Shown: piece after piece, positions 43,144-53,088 of the stretch | How positions within the stretch are numbered: position 1 is the stretch's first letter | How the letters are laid out: each line of letters starts with the position of its first letter | Source: Dyella sp. C9 | GTDB taxonomy: Bacteria; Pseudomonadota; Gammaproteobacteria; Xanthomonadales; Rhodanobacteraceae | Direction: 5' to 3' | DNA length: 64,000 nucleotides | Assembly: GCF_003332825.1 (NCBI RefSeq) | Contig: NZ_QIRF01000006.1 | Coordinates: 62,001-126,000 of the forward strand | The notes under the pieces: model-generated | Database searches by the model: none | What the model was told of the DNA's origin: nothing | What the model saw: only the letters and a program-made list of their open reading frames with translations | Position numbers and translations under genes: made by a program

Positions 43144-46100
43144 ATGAATATTTCCCGCCTGTTCGTACTCAGGCCGGTGGCCACATCGCTGCTGATGATC
43201 GCCCTCGTGCTGGTGGGCCTCGTCGCCATGCGCTTCCTGCCGGTGTCGTCCCTGCCCAACGTCGACTACCCGACGATCCAGGTCCAGACCTTCTATCCCG
43301 GCGCCAGCCCCACGGTGATGGCGACCACGGTAACGGCGCCGCTGGAAGTGCAGCTGGGCGAGATCCCCGGCCTGCAGCAGATGACCTCCAACAGCTCGGC
43401 CGGCGCGTCCATCATCACCCTGCAGTTCGACCTGTCGCTCAATCTCGACGTGGCCGAGCAGAACGTGCAGGAGGCGATCAACGCCGCCAACAGCCTGCTG
43501 CCCTCCGGCCTGCCGGCGCCACCGACCTATGCCAAGGTGAATCCGGCCGACCGGCCCATCCTCACCCTGGCGGTCACCTCCAATTCGATGTCGCTGCCGC
43601 AGTTGCAGGACGTGGCCAACAACCGACTGGGCGCGAAGATCTCGCAGGTGCCCGGCGTGGGCCTGGTGACGCCGGCCGGCGGCAACGTGCCGGCCATCCG
43701 CGTCGAGGCCGATCCCAAGAAGCTCGCCGGCTACGGTCTCAACATCGATGACCTGCGCTCGCTGATCGCCAACGTCAACGTCAGCCAGCCCAAGGGCAAC
43801 TTCGACGGCCCCGACCTCGACTACACCATCAACGGCAACGACCAGATCCAGGATCCCAAGGATTACCTGGATACCGTCATCTCGTACCAGAACGGCGCGC
43901 CGGTGTACCTGCGCGACGTGGCGCGCGTCACCCAGGCGGCGCAGAACACCGAACAGGGCGCGTGGTTCAACAAGACCCAGGCCATCGTGCTCAACGTGCA
44001 GCGCCAGCCCGGCGCCAACGTGATCGCCACCGTCAACCAGATCATGAAGCAACTGCCGCAGCTGGAATCGACACTGCCGGCGGGCATGAAGGTGGAGGTG
44101 GTATCCGACAGCACCGGCGTGATCCGCTCGTCGGTGTCCGATGCGGCGTTCGAGCTGATCCTCGCTGTGGTGCTGGTGGTGCTGGTGATCTTCGTGTTCC
44201 TGCGCAACCTGCCGGCCACCATCATCCCGAGCATCTCGGTGCCGGTGTCGTTGATCGGCACGCTCGCGCTGATGTACCAGCTCAATTACTCGATCGACAA
44301 CCTGTCGCTGATGGCGCTGATCATCGCCACCGGCTTCGTGGTGGACGACTCGATCGTGATGATCGAGAACATCGTGCGTTACCTCGAGGAGGGCAAGACG
44401 CCGCTGGAGGCCGCGCTGGAAGGCGCCGGCCAGATCGGCTTCACCATCCTGTCGCTGACCGTGTCGCTGATCGCGGTGCTGATCCCGCTGCTGTTCATGG
44501 GCGGCGTGATCGGCCGCCTGTTCAGTGAATTCGCGGTGACCCTGGCCGTCACCATCGTGCTGTCCGCCGTGGTGTCGCTGACCCTGGTGCCGATGCTGTG
44601 CGCACGCCTGCTGCGTGCCCAGGCCGAACGCCACCCCAGCCGCTTCGAGCGAATCAGCGAGCACCTGTTCGACAAGACCCTGGCCGCGTACAAGCGCGGC
44701 CTGCACGTGGTGATGGAGCACCAGACTGCCACCCTGCTGGTGTTCATGGCGACCCTGGCGCTGACCATCATTCTGTACGTGGTGATCCCCAAGGGCCTGT
44801 TCCCGGTGCAGGACGTGGGCGTGCTGCAAGGCATCAGCGTGGCCGACAATTCGGTCTCCTACAGCACCATGGTGACTCGCCAGCAGGCACTGGCCGATGC
44901 CATCCTGAAGGATCCGGACGTCGCCGGCCTCACTTCCTACGTGGGCATCGACGGCACCAATACCACGCTCAACAACGGCCGCTTCCTGATCAACCTGAAG
45001 GCGCGCGATGACCGCTCCTCCACCGCCGAGGAGATCGCCCGCCGGCTGCAGGACGAGGTTTCGCATGTCGCCGGCATCAAGCTGTACATGCAGCCCGAGC
45101 AGGACCTCACGCTCGACACCACCGTCTCGCCGAACCAGTACCAGTTCGTGCTGCGCGGACCCAACCAGCAGGCCTTCGCGCAGTACGTGCCCGAGCTGAT
45201 CGAGCGAATGAAGAAGCTGTCCTCGATCACCGACGTCACCAGCGACCTCAACAACGATGGCCTCAGCGTCAACGTCGAAGTGAACCGCCAGCTCGCCGCG
45301 CGCTACGGCATCACCGCGGCGACCATCGACAACGCCCTGTACGACGCGTTGGGCCAGCGCATCGTCTCTACCATCTTCGAGCAGGCCAGCCAGTACCGCG
45401 TGATCCTGGTGGCCAAGCCCGAAAGCATCCCCACGGTGGAATCGCTGGGCGACCTATACCTGCCCAGCCAGACCAGCAGCACCGGGCAGGTCCCGCTCAA
45501 GGGCATCGCCACCATCAAGATCACCAAGTCGCCGCTGGTGATCAGCCATCTCGCGCAGTTCCCGTCGGTGACGGTGTCGTTCAACCTGGCGAAGGACGCC
45601 TCGCTGAGCAAGGCGGTGAAGGAGATCAACGCGGTCGAGCAGCAGGTGCACCTGCCGTCGTCGATCACCTCCACCTTCCAGGGTGCAGCGCAGGCGTTCC
45701 AGGATTCGCTGTCCAGCGAGGTCTACCTGCTGATTGCCGCGCTGGTGGCCGTGTACATCGTGCTGGGCGTGCTGTACGAAAGCTTCATCCATCCGGTGAC
45801 GATCCTCTCCACCCTGCCCTCTGCCGGCATCGGTGCCCTGCTGGCGCTGATGATCGCCGGCAGCGACCTGGACGTGATCGGCATCATCGGCATCGTGCTG
45901 CTGATCGGCATCGTGAAGAAGAACGCGATCATGATCGTGGACTTCGCGCTGGAAGCCGAGCGCGAACACGGCAAGCCGGCCGAGGAAGCCATCTTCGAAG
46001 CCTCGCTGCTGCGCTTCCGCCCGATCCTGATGACCACCCTGGCGGCCATGCTCGGTGCGATGCCGATGCTGCTGGGCACCGGCACTGGTTCGGAGCTGCG

Positions 46101-46251
46101 CCGCCCGCTGGGCCTGGCGATCATCGGCGGCCTGGCGCTGAGCCAGATGCTCACGCTGTTCACCACACCGGTGATCTACCTGTTCTTTGACCGCCTCGCC
46201 GAACGCTTCGGCCGCAAGGCCAAGGCCGAGCCGGCCGGGGAAACGCCGTGA
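43144..46251 (+). CDS. mdtB: RND efflux permease (MdtB-like)
   Basis: A 1035-aa inner-membrane proton/drug antiporter with the twelve-helix RND layout and two large periplasmic loops. It begins MNISRLFVLRPVATSLLMIALVLVG. The proton-relay DD lies in TM4 (GFVVDDSIVMIENIVRYLEEG). Periplasmic and pore parts include the FYPGASPTVMATTVTAPLE block. It pairs with the next gene: MdtB/MdtC form a heteromultimer, in contrast to single-permease pumps. The stop overlaps the next GTG start by four bases (GTGA). Confidence 0.95.
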   Translation: MNISRLFVLRPVATSLLMIALVLVGLVAMRFLPVSSLPNVDYPTIQVQTFYPGASPTVMATTVTAPLEVQLGEIPGLQQMTSNSSAGASIITLQFDLSLNLDVAEQNVQEAINAANSLLPSGLPAPPTYAKVNPADRPILTLAVTSNSMSLPQLQDVANNRLGAKISQVPGVGLVTPAGGNVPAIRVEADPKKLAGYGLNIDDLRSLIANVNVSQPKGNFDGPDLDYTINGNDQIQDPKDYLDTVISYQNGAPVYLRDVARVTQAAQNTEQGAWFNKTQAIVLNVQRQPGANVIATVNQIMKQLPQLESTLPAGMKVEVVSDSTGVIRSSVSDAAFELILAVVLVVLVIFVFLRNLPATIIPSISVPVSLIGTLALMYQLNYSIDNLSLMALIIATGFVVDDSIVMIENIVRYLEEGKTPLEAALEGAGQIGFTILSLTVSLIAVLIPLLFMGGVIGRLFSEFAVTLAVTIVLSAVVSLTLVPMLCARLLRAQAERHPSRFERISEHLFDKTLAAYKRGLHVVMEHQTATLLVFMATLALTIILYVVIPKGLFPVQDVGVLQGISVADNSVSYSTMVTRQQALADAILKDPDVAGLTSYVGIDGTNTTLNNGRFLINLKARDDRSSTAEEIARRLQDEVSHVAGIKLYMQPEQDLTLDTTVSPNQYQFVLRGPNQQAFAQYVPELIERMKKLSSITDVTSDLNNDGLSVNVEVNRQLAARYGITAATIDNALYDALGQRIVSTIFEQASQYRVILVAKPESIPTVESLGDLYLPSQTSSTGQVPLKGIATIKITKSPLVISHLAQFPSVTVSFNLAKDASLSKAVKEINAVEQQVHLPSSITSTFQGAAQAFQDSLSSEVYLLIAALVAVYIVLGVLYESFIHPVTILSTLPSAGIGALLALMIAGSDLDVIGIIGIVLLIGIVKKNAIMIVDFALEAEREHGKPAEEAIFEASLLRFRPILMTTLAAMLGAMPMLLGTGTGSELRRPLGLAIIGGLALSQMLTLFTTPVIYLFFDRLAERFGRKAKAEPAGETP

Positions 46252-49200
46252 ACATCCCCGGCGTATTCATCCGGCGACCGGTAGCGACCACCCTGCTGGC
46301 GGTCGCCATCCTGTTGTCGGGCCTGCTGGCCTACTTCCACCTGCCGGTGGCGCCGCTGCCCAACATCACCTTCCCGGTGATCGTGGTGCAGGCGAACATG
46401 GCCGGCGCCAGCCCGGACATCATGGCCTCCACCGTGGCCGAGCCGCTGGAACGCCGCCTGGGCACCATTGCCGACGTCACCGAGCTCACTTCGCAGAGCA
46501 CGGTGGGCACCTCGATGATCGTGGTGCAGTTCGGCCTCAACCGCGACATCAACGGCGCCGCGCGCGACGTGCAGGCGGCCATCCAGGCCGCCCGCGCGGA
46601 TCTGCCGACCACCTTGCGCAACAATCCGACCTACCGCGAGTACAACCCCGCCGATTCACCGATCATGGTGCTGGCGCTCACCTCGCATACCCTCACCCGC
46701 GCCCAGCTTTACGACTCGGCCGACTCGGTGATCCAGCAGCAGCTCTCGCAGGTCGACGGCGTGGGCCAGATCACCCTGGGCGGCAGCGCCCTGCCCTCGG
46801 TGCGCGTGGAACTGGAGCCGGACAAGCTCAACAGCTACGGCATCGGCCTGGAGGACGTGCGCGCAGCCATCAGTGCCGCCAACGCCGACAGCGTGAAAGG
46901 CCATATCGACGAGAACGGCCAGCGCTTCGAAGTGCTGTCCAACGACCAGATCAGCAAGGCCGCACCCTACCGCGACCTGGTGGTGGCCTACCGCAATGAC
47001 GCGCCGGTGATGCTGCGCGACGTGGCACAGGTGCTGGACTCGGCCGAAAACATCCGCAATGCCGGCCTCTACAACGCCAAGGACGCGGTGCTCGTCATCG
47101 TCTACCCGCTGCCCGGCAGCAACATCGTCAAGACGGTGGACCAGATCCGCCAGGTGCTGCCGTCGATCGAGGCCACCCTGCCGCACAACGTGCACATCGG
47201 CGTCGCGGTGGATCGCTCGCAGTCGGTCAACGCCGCGGTGAACGACACCGAACGCACGCTGGTGATCGCCATACTGCTGGTGATAGGCGTGGTCTACATC
47301 TTCCTGCAGTCACCGCGCGCCGTGCTGGTGCCCGCGGTCGCGCTGCCGCTGTCCATCGTCGGCACCTTCGGCCCGATGTACCTGATGGGCTACAGCATCG
47401 ACAACCTGTCGCTGATGGCGCTGACCATCGGCACCGGCTTCGTGGTCGACGACGCGGTGGTGGTCCTCGAGAACATCGTGCGCCACATCGAATCGGGCAT
47501 GGATGTGCACGAGGCGGCCATGGTGGGTAGCGCCGAGGTCAGCTTCACGGTGATCTCGATGAGCCTCTCGCTGATCGCCGTGTTCCTGCCCATCCTGCTG
47601 ATGCCGGGCATCGTGGGTCTGCTGTTCCACGAATTCGCGGTGACGTTGTCCACCGCCATCCTGCTCTCGCTGGTGATTTCGCTGACCGTGACGCCCACCA
47701 TGGCGGCTCACGTGCTCAACCGCCACAGCCTGCATTCGCAGGCACGCTGGGCGGTGTGGTACGAACGTCAGTTCGAGCGCTTCAAGCAGGCCTACTCGCG
47801 CTCGCTCACCACGGTGATCGGCCATGCGCGACTGGTGATCCTGCTGCTGATCGGCCTGATCGTGCTCAACGTGTTCCTGATCAAGCTGCTGCCGTCCACG
47901 TTCTTCCCCGAACAGGACAACGGCATCCTGATGGGCCAGATCATCGCCGACCAGAGCATCTCGTTCCAGGCGATGGAGCGCAAGCTCGCGCAGCTGCAGG
48001 ACATCGTGCAGAAGGATCCGGCCGTGGCCTCGGTGGCCGGTTTCACCGGCGGCCGCGCGCTCAACACCGCCAACGTGTTCATCGAGCTCAAGCCGCTGGC
48101 CGAGCGCAAGCTTTCGGCGGCCGAAGTGGTCGATCGCCTGCGGCCCAAGCTCAATGCGGTATCGGGCGCCAAACTGTTCCTGCAGGCGGCGCAGGACCTG
48201 CACATCGGCGGACGCCAGTCGGCCTCCGAATACCAGTACACGCTGACCAGCGACGACCCGACCGCGCTGTACACCTGGGTGCCCAAGCTGGTGACCGCGC
48301 TGGGCAAGTACCACGCCCAGCTGACCGACGTGAACTCCGACCTGCAGCAGAACGGCCTGCAGATCTACGTGAACATGGAGCGCGCCACCGCCGCGCGCTA
48401 CGGTTTCGCGCCCAACCAGATCGACAACGTGCTGTACGACGCGTTCGGTCAGCGCACCGTATCCACCATCTACAACCAGCTCAACCAGTACTACGTGGTG
48501 ATGGAAGTGGCGCCCCAGTACTGGCAATACCCGCAGACGATCGAGCGCATGCGCTTCAGCACTGCCGCCGGCAACGCCTCGGGCACCGAGCAGACGCAGA
48601 TGTCCGGCGCGCTGGTTTCCGGCGTCACCTCGTTCATGGCGGTGGGCTCCTCCAGCACCGGCACCTCGGGGACCAACGCACTCAACGCCAACGCCGAAGC
48701 CAACCAGCTCACCAACGCCATCTCCAACTCCAAGGGTGGCAGTTCCAGCGGCAGCGCGGACAGCACGGCCGCGGAAACCATGGTGCCGTTCCCGGCGCTG
48801 GCCAGCTATGTCAGCAACCACACTGCCACCCAGGTGAACCACCAGGGCGGACTGGTGGCCGGCACCATTTCCTTCAACCTGCCGCCAGGCGGCTCGCTCA
48901 GCAGTGCGCTGGCCGCGATCGACCAGGCCTCGCAGGAGATCGGCATGCCCGCCTCGATCCACGGCGGCAGCGCGGGTGCGGCGCAGGTGTATGCCCAGTC
49001 GATGGGCACCATGCCACTGCTGATCCTCGCTGCGCTGGCGGCGGTGTACATCGTGCTGGGCATCCTCTACGAGAACACGGTGCATCCGATCACCATCCTC
49101 TCCACCCTGCCCTCGGCGGGCATCGGAGCGACGCTGGCGCTGTTGATCTTCGGCACGCCGTTCTCGGTGATCGCGATGATCGGCATCATCCTGCTCATCG

Positions 49201-49553
49201 GCATCGTGAAGAAGAACGCCATCATGATGATCGACGTGGCCATCCACCTGCAGCGCGACCAGGGCATGGAGCCGCACAAGGCCATCCACGACGCTGCCGT
49301 GGTGCGACTGCGCCCGATCATGATGACCACCGCCGCCGCCGTGCTTGGCGCGGTGCCGCTGGCCATCGGCATTGGCCAGGGCGCCTCGCTGCGCCAGCCA
49401 CTGGGTATCACCGTGATGGGCGGCCTGATCCTCAGCCAGGTTTTCACCCTGTACACCACGCCGGTGATCTATCTCTACCTCGACCGTCTGCGCGCCAGGC
49501 TCGCGCGCTGGTCCGAGAGCCTGCCGTGGAACCGATCGGACGTGAACGCATGA
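46248..49553 (+). CDS. mdtC: RND efflux permease (MdtC-like) with extra periplasmic insert
   Basis: A 1101-aa permease starting at GTG. The proton-relay DD is in GFVVDDAVVVLENIVRHIESG. MdtC homologues are usually near 1025 aa; here an additional stretch of about 70 residues (roughly 773-847) lies in the second periplasmic loop. It is rich in Ser, Gly, Thr, Ala and Asn (for example GSSSTGTSGTN and SKGGSSSGSADS) and is bordered by recognisable docking-domain sequence. The frame and codon use continue without break, so it is a genuine insertion rather than an error. It overlaps the preceding and following genes by four bases each. Confidence 0.94.
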   Translation: MNIPGVFIRRPVATTLLAVAILLSGLLAYFHLPVAPLPNITFPVIVVQANMAGASPDIMASTVAEPLERRLGTIADVTELTSQSTVGTSMIVVQFGLNRDINGAARDVQAAIQAARADLPTTLRNNPTYREYNPADSPIMVLALTSHTLTRAQLYDSADSVIQQQLSQVDGVGQITLGGSALPSVRVELEPDKLNSYGIGLEDVRAAISAANADSVKGHIDENGQRFEVLSNDQISKAAPYRDLVVAYRNDAPVMLRDVAQVLDSAENIRNAGLYNAKDAVLVIVYPLPGSNIVKTVDQIRQVLPSIEATLPHNVHIGVAVDRSQSVNAAVNDTERTLVIAILLVIGVVYIFLQSPRAVLVPAVALPLSIVGTFGPMYLMGYSIDNLSLMALTIGTGFVVDDAVVVLENIVRHIESGMDVHEAAMVGSAEVSFTVISMSLSLIAVFLPILLMPGIVGLLFHEFAVTLSTAILLSLVISLTVTPTMAAHVLNRHSLHSQARWAVWYERQFERFKQAYSRSLTTVIGHARLVILLLIGLIVLNVFLIKLLPSTFFPEQDNGILMGQIIADQSISFQAMERKLAQLQDIVQKDPAVASVAGFTGGRALNTANVFIELKPLAERKLSAAEVVDRLRPKLNAVSGAKLFLQAAQDLHIGGRQSASEYQYTLTSDDPTALYTWVPKLVTALGKYHAQLTDVNSDLQQNGLQIYVNMERATAARYGFAPNQIDNVLYDAFGQRTVSTIYNQLNQYYVVMEVAPQYWQYPQTIERMRFSTAAGNASGTEQTQMSGALVSGVTSFMAVGSSSTGTSGTNALNANAEANQLTNAISNSKGGSSSGSADSTAAETMVPFPALASYVSNHTATQVNHQGGLVAGTISFNLPPGGSLSSALAAIDQASQEIGMPASIHGGSAGAAQVYAQSMGTMPLLILAALAAVYIVLGILYENTVHPITILSTLPSAGIGATLALLIFGTPFSVIAMIGIILLIGIVKKNAIMMIDVAIHLQRDQGMEPHKAIHDAAVVRLRPIMMTTAAAVLGAVPLAIGIGQGASLRQPLGITVMGGLILSQVFTLYTTPVIYLYLDRLRARLARWSESLPWNRSDVNA

Positions 49554-51016
49554 ACACGAAGCTATCCCGCAAGGCCCTGGCCGTCTCGATGACGCTGCTG
49601 CTCGGCGGCTGCATGGTCGGCCCCGACTACCATCGCCCGCAGGTCAATGTCGCGCCCCAGTACAAGGAGCTGCCCGGCTGGACCGCGGCGGCGCCCGAGG
49701 CCGCCGAGGCCGCGAAGGGCGACTGGTGGACCTCCTTCAACGATCCGTTGCTCAACGAGCTGGAGCCGCAGGTGGCGGTATCCAACCAGACGGTGGCGCA
49801 GAGCTACGCCAACTACCAGGCCGCGCTGGCCGAGGTGCAGGTAGCGCGTGCATCGCTGTTCCCCACCCTCGGCGTGGAAGGCGGCGCCAGCAAGCAGCGC
49901 TCCGCGGCCGGTAGTGCCGGCAGCGGCGTGGAACACCTGACCCCGGTGAGTACCACCGGCTCGCTGGAAGGTACCGCCAGCTGGGCGCCCGACCTGTGGG
50001 GCAAGGTGCGCCGCACGGTCGAGCAAAACAAGGCCACCGCGCAGGCCAGCCAGGCCACGCTGGCCAATGCCACGCTGTCCGAACAGACCGCCCTGGCCAC
50101 CGCCGTGATCGAACTGCGCGTGACCGATGCGAATATCGACCTGTTGCAGAAGACCGTCACGGCCTACCAGGAATCGCTGCGCGTGGTGTCCAACCAGGAC
50201 AGCGCCGGCACCGTGCCGCCATCGGACCTGATCAGCGCGCGCACCCAGCTGGAGAACGCCCAGTCCAGCCTGATCGCGCTCGGCGTGGCCCGCGCGCAAT
50301 ACGTGCATGCGATCGCCGTGCTGGTGGGCAAGAATCCCGAGGAGCTGGACATTCCACACAGCACCTCGCTGCCCACCCTGCCCAGCGTACCCAGCGGCGT
50401 GCCCTCCACCCTGCTGCAGCGGCGCCCGGACATCGCCGTGGCCGAACGCCAGATGGCGGCGCAGAACGCGGCGATCGGCGTGGCCGTGGCGGCCTACTAT
50501 CCGACCATTTCGCTGTCCGCGGCAGACGGGTTCTCGCAATCGCCACTGGCGGGCCTGCTGCACGTCGCCAACCACGTGTGGTCGCTCGGTGCCGACGTCA
50601 GCGAAACCGTGCTGGACTTCGGCGCACGCCACGGCCAGGTGACCGAGGCCAAGGCCAACTACGAGGCGGCCGTGGCCAACTACCGCCAGACCGTGCTTTC
50701 CGCGTTCAAGAACGTGGAAGACGACCTCTCCGGCGTCAACATCCTCGCCCAGCAGGCGAAGGTGCTGGACAGCGCGGTACTGGACGCCACCCGTGGCACC
50801 GAGATCACGCGCAACGAGTACCAGGCCGGCACGGTCGACTACACCACGGTAGCCACTGCGGAGGCCACCCAGCTCAGTACCGAGGAAAGCGCGTTGAGCG
50901 TACGCCAGCAGCGCCTGCTTGATACCGTCTCGCTGATCGGCGACCTTGGCGGCGGCTGGTCGGCCGACCAGCTCACCGGCATCAAGACCGCCGACGCCTC
51001 CGGCAACCCGCACTGA
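49550..51016 (+). CDS. RND outer-membrane factor (OprM/NodT type) lipoprotein
   Basis: A 488-aa outer-membrane channel protein. The signal peptide ends in a lipobox (LLLGGCMVGPDYHRP, Cys near 21), typical of NodT-family factors. Two repeats of the efflux-pump tunnel (OEP) follow (about 70-260 and 280-480), including VPSGVPSTLLQRRPDIAVAE, the signature of OprM-like members. The ATG overlaps the mdtC stop (ATGA). It completes the tripartite pump. Confidence 0.95.
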   Translation: MNTKLSRKALAVSMTLLLGGCMVGPDYHRPQVNVAPQYKELPGWTAAAPEAAEAAKGDWWTSFNDPLLNELEPQVAVSNQTVAQSYANYQAALAEVQVARASLFPTLGVEGGASKQRSAAGSAGSGVEHLTPVSTTGSLEGTASWAPDLWGKVRRTVEQNKATAQASQATLANATLSEQTALATAVIELRVTDANIDLLQKTVTAYQESLRVVSNQDSAGTVPPSDLISARTQLENAQSSLIALGVARAQYVHAIAVLVGKNPEELDIPHSTSLPTLPSVPSGVPSTLLQRRPDIAVAERQMAAQNAAIGVAVAAYYPTISLSAADGFSQSPLAGLLHVANHVWSLGADVSETVLDFGARHGQVTEAKANYEAAVANYRQTVLSAFKNVEDDLSGVNILAQQAKVLDSAVLDATRGTEITRNEYQAGTVDYTTVATAEATQLSTEESALSVRQQRLLDTVSLIGDLGGGWSADQLTGIKTADASGNPH

Positions 51017-51078
51017 CGCGCTGGCGGCCGGGCCCGGGGCTTGGCACACTGCCGGCCCCGCCCGATTTGCCCGCCGCC

Positions 51079-51957
51079 ATGCTGCCCACCTCTTTCGCAC
51101 TCTCCCCCATCGTCGCCGGCCTGTGGCGCATCACCGAGTGGAAACTCTCGGTGGCCGAGCGCGTGCGCTGGATCGAGCAGGCGCTGGAACTGGGCATCCA
51201 CAGCTTCGACCACGCCGACATCTATGGCGACTACCAGGCCGAAGCGCAGTTCGGCGAGGCGCTGAAGGCTGCGCCCGCCTTGCGCGAACGCCTGCAACTG
51301 GTGACCAAGTGCGGCATCCGCCTGCGCTCCGCGGGGCGGCCCTATCGCATCAACTACTACGACACCTCGGCGGCCTACATTCGCGCCCAGGTGGAGCAGT
51401 CGCTGCGCAACCTGCACACCGAACAGTTGGACCTGGTGCTGATCCATCGCCCGGACTACCTCATGAATGCCGCCGCGCTGGCCGACACCTTCGCCACGCT
51501 CACCCGCGAGGGCAAGGTGGCGCGCTGGGGCGTGTCCAACCACAGCGCCGGGCAGTTCGCCCTGCTGCAACAGCATCACCCGCTGGTGACCAACCAGGTG
51601 GAGCTGTCGCCGCTGCAGATGGCGGCGCTCGACGACGGCACGCTGGAGCAAGCCCAGCAGTTGGGCCTGCGTCCGATGATCTGGTCGCCGCTGGGCGGCG
51701 GCCGCCTGTTCACCGGTGATGACGCGCAAGCCGTACGCCTCCGCGCGGAGATGACGGCCATCGCACAGCGCTACGGCATCAGCCTCACTACGCTGGCCTT
51801 CGCCTGGATCCTTCGCCACCCCTCGCGCCCGCATCCGGTCACCGGCTCCAGCCGCATCGAAAGCCTGCGCGAAGCCGTGGCTGCACTGGACGTGCAACTG
51901 GACCCGGAGGACTGGTACGCGATCTGGACGGCGAGCAAGGGGCACTCGGTGCCCTGA
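51079..51957 (+). CDS. Aldo/keto reductase (YdhF-like)
   Basis: A 292-aa NADPH-dependent oxidoreductase of the TIM-barrel AKR family. The catalytic set is visible: Asp and Tyr in FDHADIYGDYQAE, Lys in LVTKCGI, and His in LVLIHRPDYL. The NADP part includes WSPLGGGRLF and VTGSSRIESLREAV. The overall wording is close to E. coli YdhF. The ATG at 51079 is preferred to a TTG four codons earlier. It follows the pump operon by 62 bp; the relation to efflux is unclear. Confidence 0.9.
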   Translation: MLPTSFALSPIVAGLWRITEWKLSVAERVRWIEQALELGIHSFDHADIYGDYQAEAQFGEALKAAPALRERLQLVTKCGIRLRSAGRPYRINYYDTSAAYIRAQVEQSLRNLHTEQLDLVLIHRPDYLMNAAALADTFATLTREGKVARWGVSNHSAGQFALLQQHHPLVTNQVELSPLQMAALDDGTLEQAQQLGLRPMIWSPLGGGRLFTGDDAQAVRLRAEMTAIAQRYGISLTTLAFAWILRHPSRPHPVTGSSRIESLREAVAALDVQLDPEDWYAIWTASKGHSVP

Positions 51958-51960
51958 CCC

Positions 51961-52035
51961 TGCAGGAGCGCACCCTGTGCGCGACCAACCTGCCTCAACG
52001 GCACCATGGGGTCGCGCACAGGGTGCGCCCCTGCA
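51961..52035. repeat. Inverted repeat of the GCGCACCCTGTGCGCGA family
   Basis: Arms at 51961-51985 and 52011-52035 (25 bp each, one mismatch) face each other across 25 bases. The left arm is the same sequence as the single arm at 12889. The element lies between the convergent aldo/keto reductase and 5'-nucleotidase genes and could also terminate transcription. Confidence 0.9.
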
Positions 52036-52041
52036 GCCGCC

Positions 52042-52971
52042 TCAACGATTGCTCACGCCGTGCGGTACATGGCCGGTCGCCACGTGCTTGCGCGCCGACT
52101 CCACGTTGGCCGGTGAATCGTCGAAGAAGATGTCCGCGCCGAAGGCATCGAGGAACGGGCCCTTGTCGCGCCCGCCGAGGAACAGCGCCTCGTCGATGCG
52201 CACGCCCCAACGGCGCAGGGTGAGGATCACGCGCTTGTGCGCCGGTGCCGAGCGCGCCGTGACCAGCGCGGTGCGGATCGGCGAATCCTCGGCCGGGAAG
52301 GCGGCCTGCAGGCGGTGCACGGCGGTCAGGAAACCGCGGAACGGCCCCACCGAGAGCGGCTCGTCGGCCAGCTCGCGTTCGCTGCGATGGAAGGCTTCCA
52401 GCCCCTCCTCGCGCGACACGCGCTCGCCTTCGTCGCCGAAGATCACCGCGTCGCCGTCGAAGGCGATGCGCAGCTGTTCGGTCGCGCGCGGCGGCGCCGT
52501 GGACGGCAGGATGGTAGCCGCCGCCACGCCCGCGGCCAGCGCGCGGCCCACGTCCTCGGCGTTGGCGGAAAGAAACAGGTCGGCCTTGAATGGGCCGATG
52601 TAATCGGAGGTCGGCGCACCGCTGGTGAAGGCGGCGCGACTGATCTCCAGGCCGTAGTGCTGGATGGCGTTGAAGATGCGCAGCCCGGTGTCTCCCGAAT
52701 TGCGCGACAGCAGGATCACTTCCACGGGTGGCACGTCGCCGGCCAGCTTGTTGAGGTCCAGCAGTTTCTGCACCAGCGGAAACGCCACGCCCGGCTTCAG
52801 GATCTCGTTCTCATGCTCGATCTGGAACGAGCGGTAGGCATCCAGCCCATCGCGCTCGAACAGCGTATGGCTGTCGCCCAGGTCGAACAGGGCGCGCGAG
52901 GAGATGGCCACGACGAGTCGGTTGTCACCCGCGGAGCCGGGATCGTGGGCGTTGTGGCTGGGCTGGTTCAT
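52042..52971 (-). CDS. Cytosolic 5'-nucleotidase (cN-I type)
   Basis: A 309-aa protein of the 5'-nucleotidase family (PF06189), related to animal cytosolic 5'-nucleotidase I. Motifs are LVVAISSRALFDLGDSHTLFE, VILLSRNSGDTGLRIFNAI and LRIAFDGDAVIFGDEGERV, the last being a HAD-like acidic motif. FFDDSPANVESARKHV is the late acidic motif. It would release nucleosides from nucleoside monophosphates in the cytoplasm. No strong ribosome-binding site is seen before the ATG. It lies upstream of NAD kinase on the opposite end of a short gap, with an unrelated repeat on the other side. Confidence 0.9.
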   Translation of the reverse strand: MNQPSHNAHDPGSAGDNRLVVAISSRALFDLGDSHTLFERDGLDAYRSFQIEHENEILKPGVAFPLVQKLLDLNKLAGDVPPVEVILLSRNSGDTGLRIFNAIQHYGLEISRAAFTSGAPTSDYIGPFKADLFLSANAEDVGRALAAGVAAATILPSTAPPRATEQLRIAFDGDAVIFGDEGERVSREEGLEAFHRSERELADEPLSVGPFRGFLTAVHRLQAAFPAEDSPIRTALVTARSAPAHKRVILTLRRWGVRIDEALFLGGRDKGPFLDAFGADIFFDDSPANVESARKHVATGHVPHGVSNR

Positions 52972-53088
52972 GAGGGCAATCTAGCAAATTGGGGACGGGA
53001 GATGGGTAGCGGGGGCGCCAAAACCGAATGGCCTGGAAACCCACTGGCTAAGCCAAAGGCACATCCGTGCAGCCCATCCCGCTCCCCA

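Noticed and set aside
41668..45066. A 1132-codon minus-strand open frame across the pump genes
   Set aside because: Its sequence is dominated by His, Arg, Gln and Gly runs typical of antisense frames in GC-rich DNA, and it lies over the well-supported mdtA and mdtB genes.
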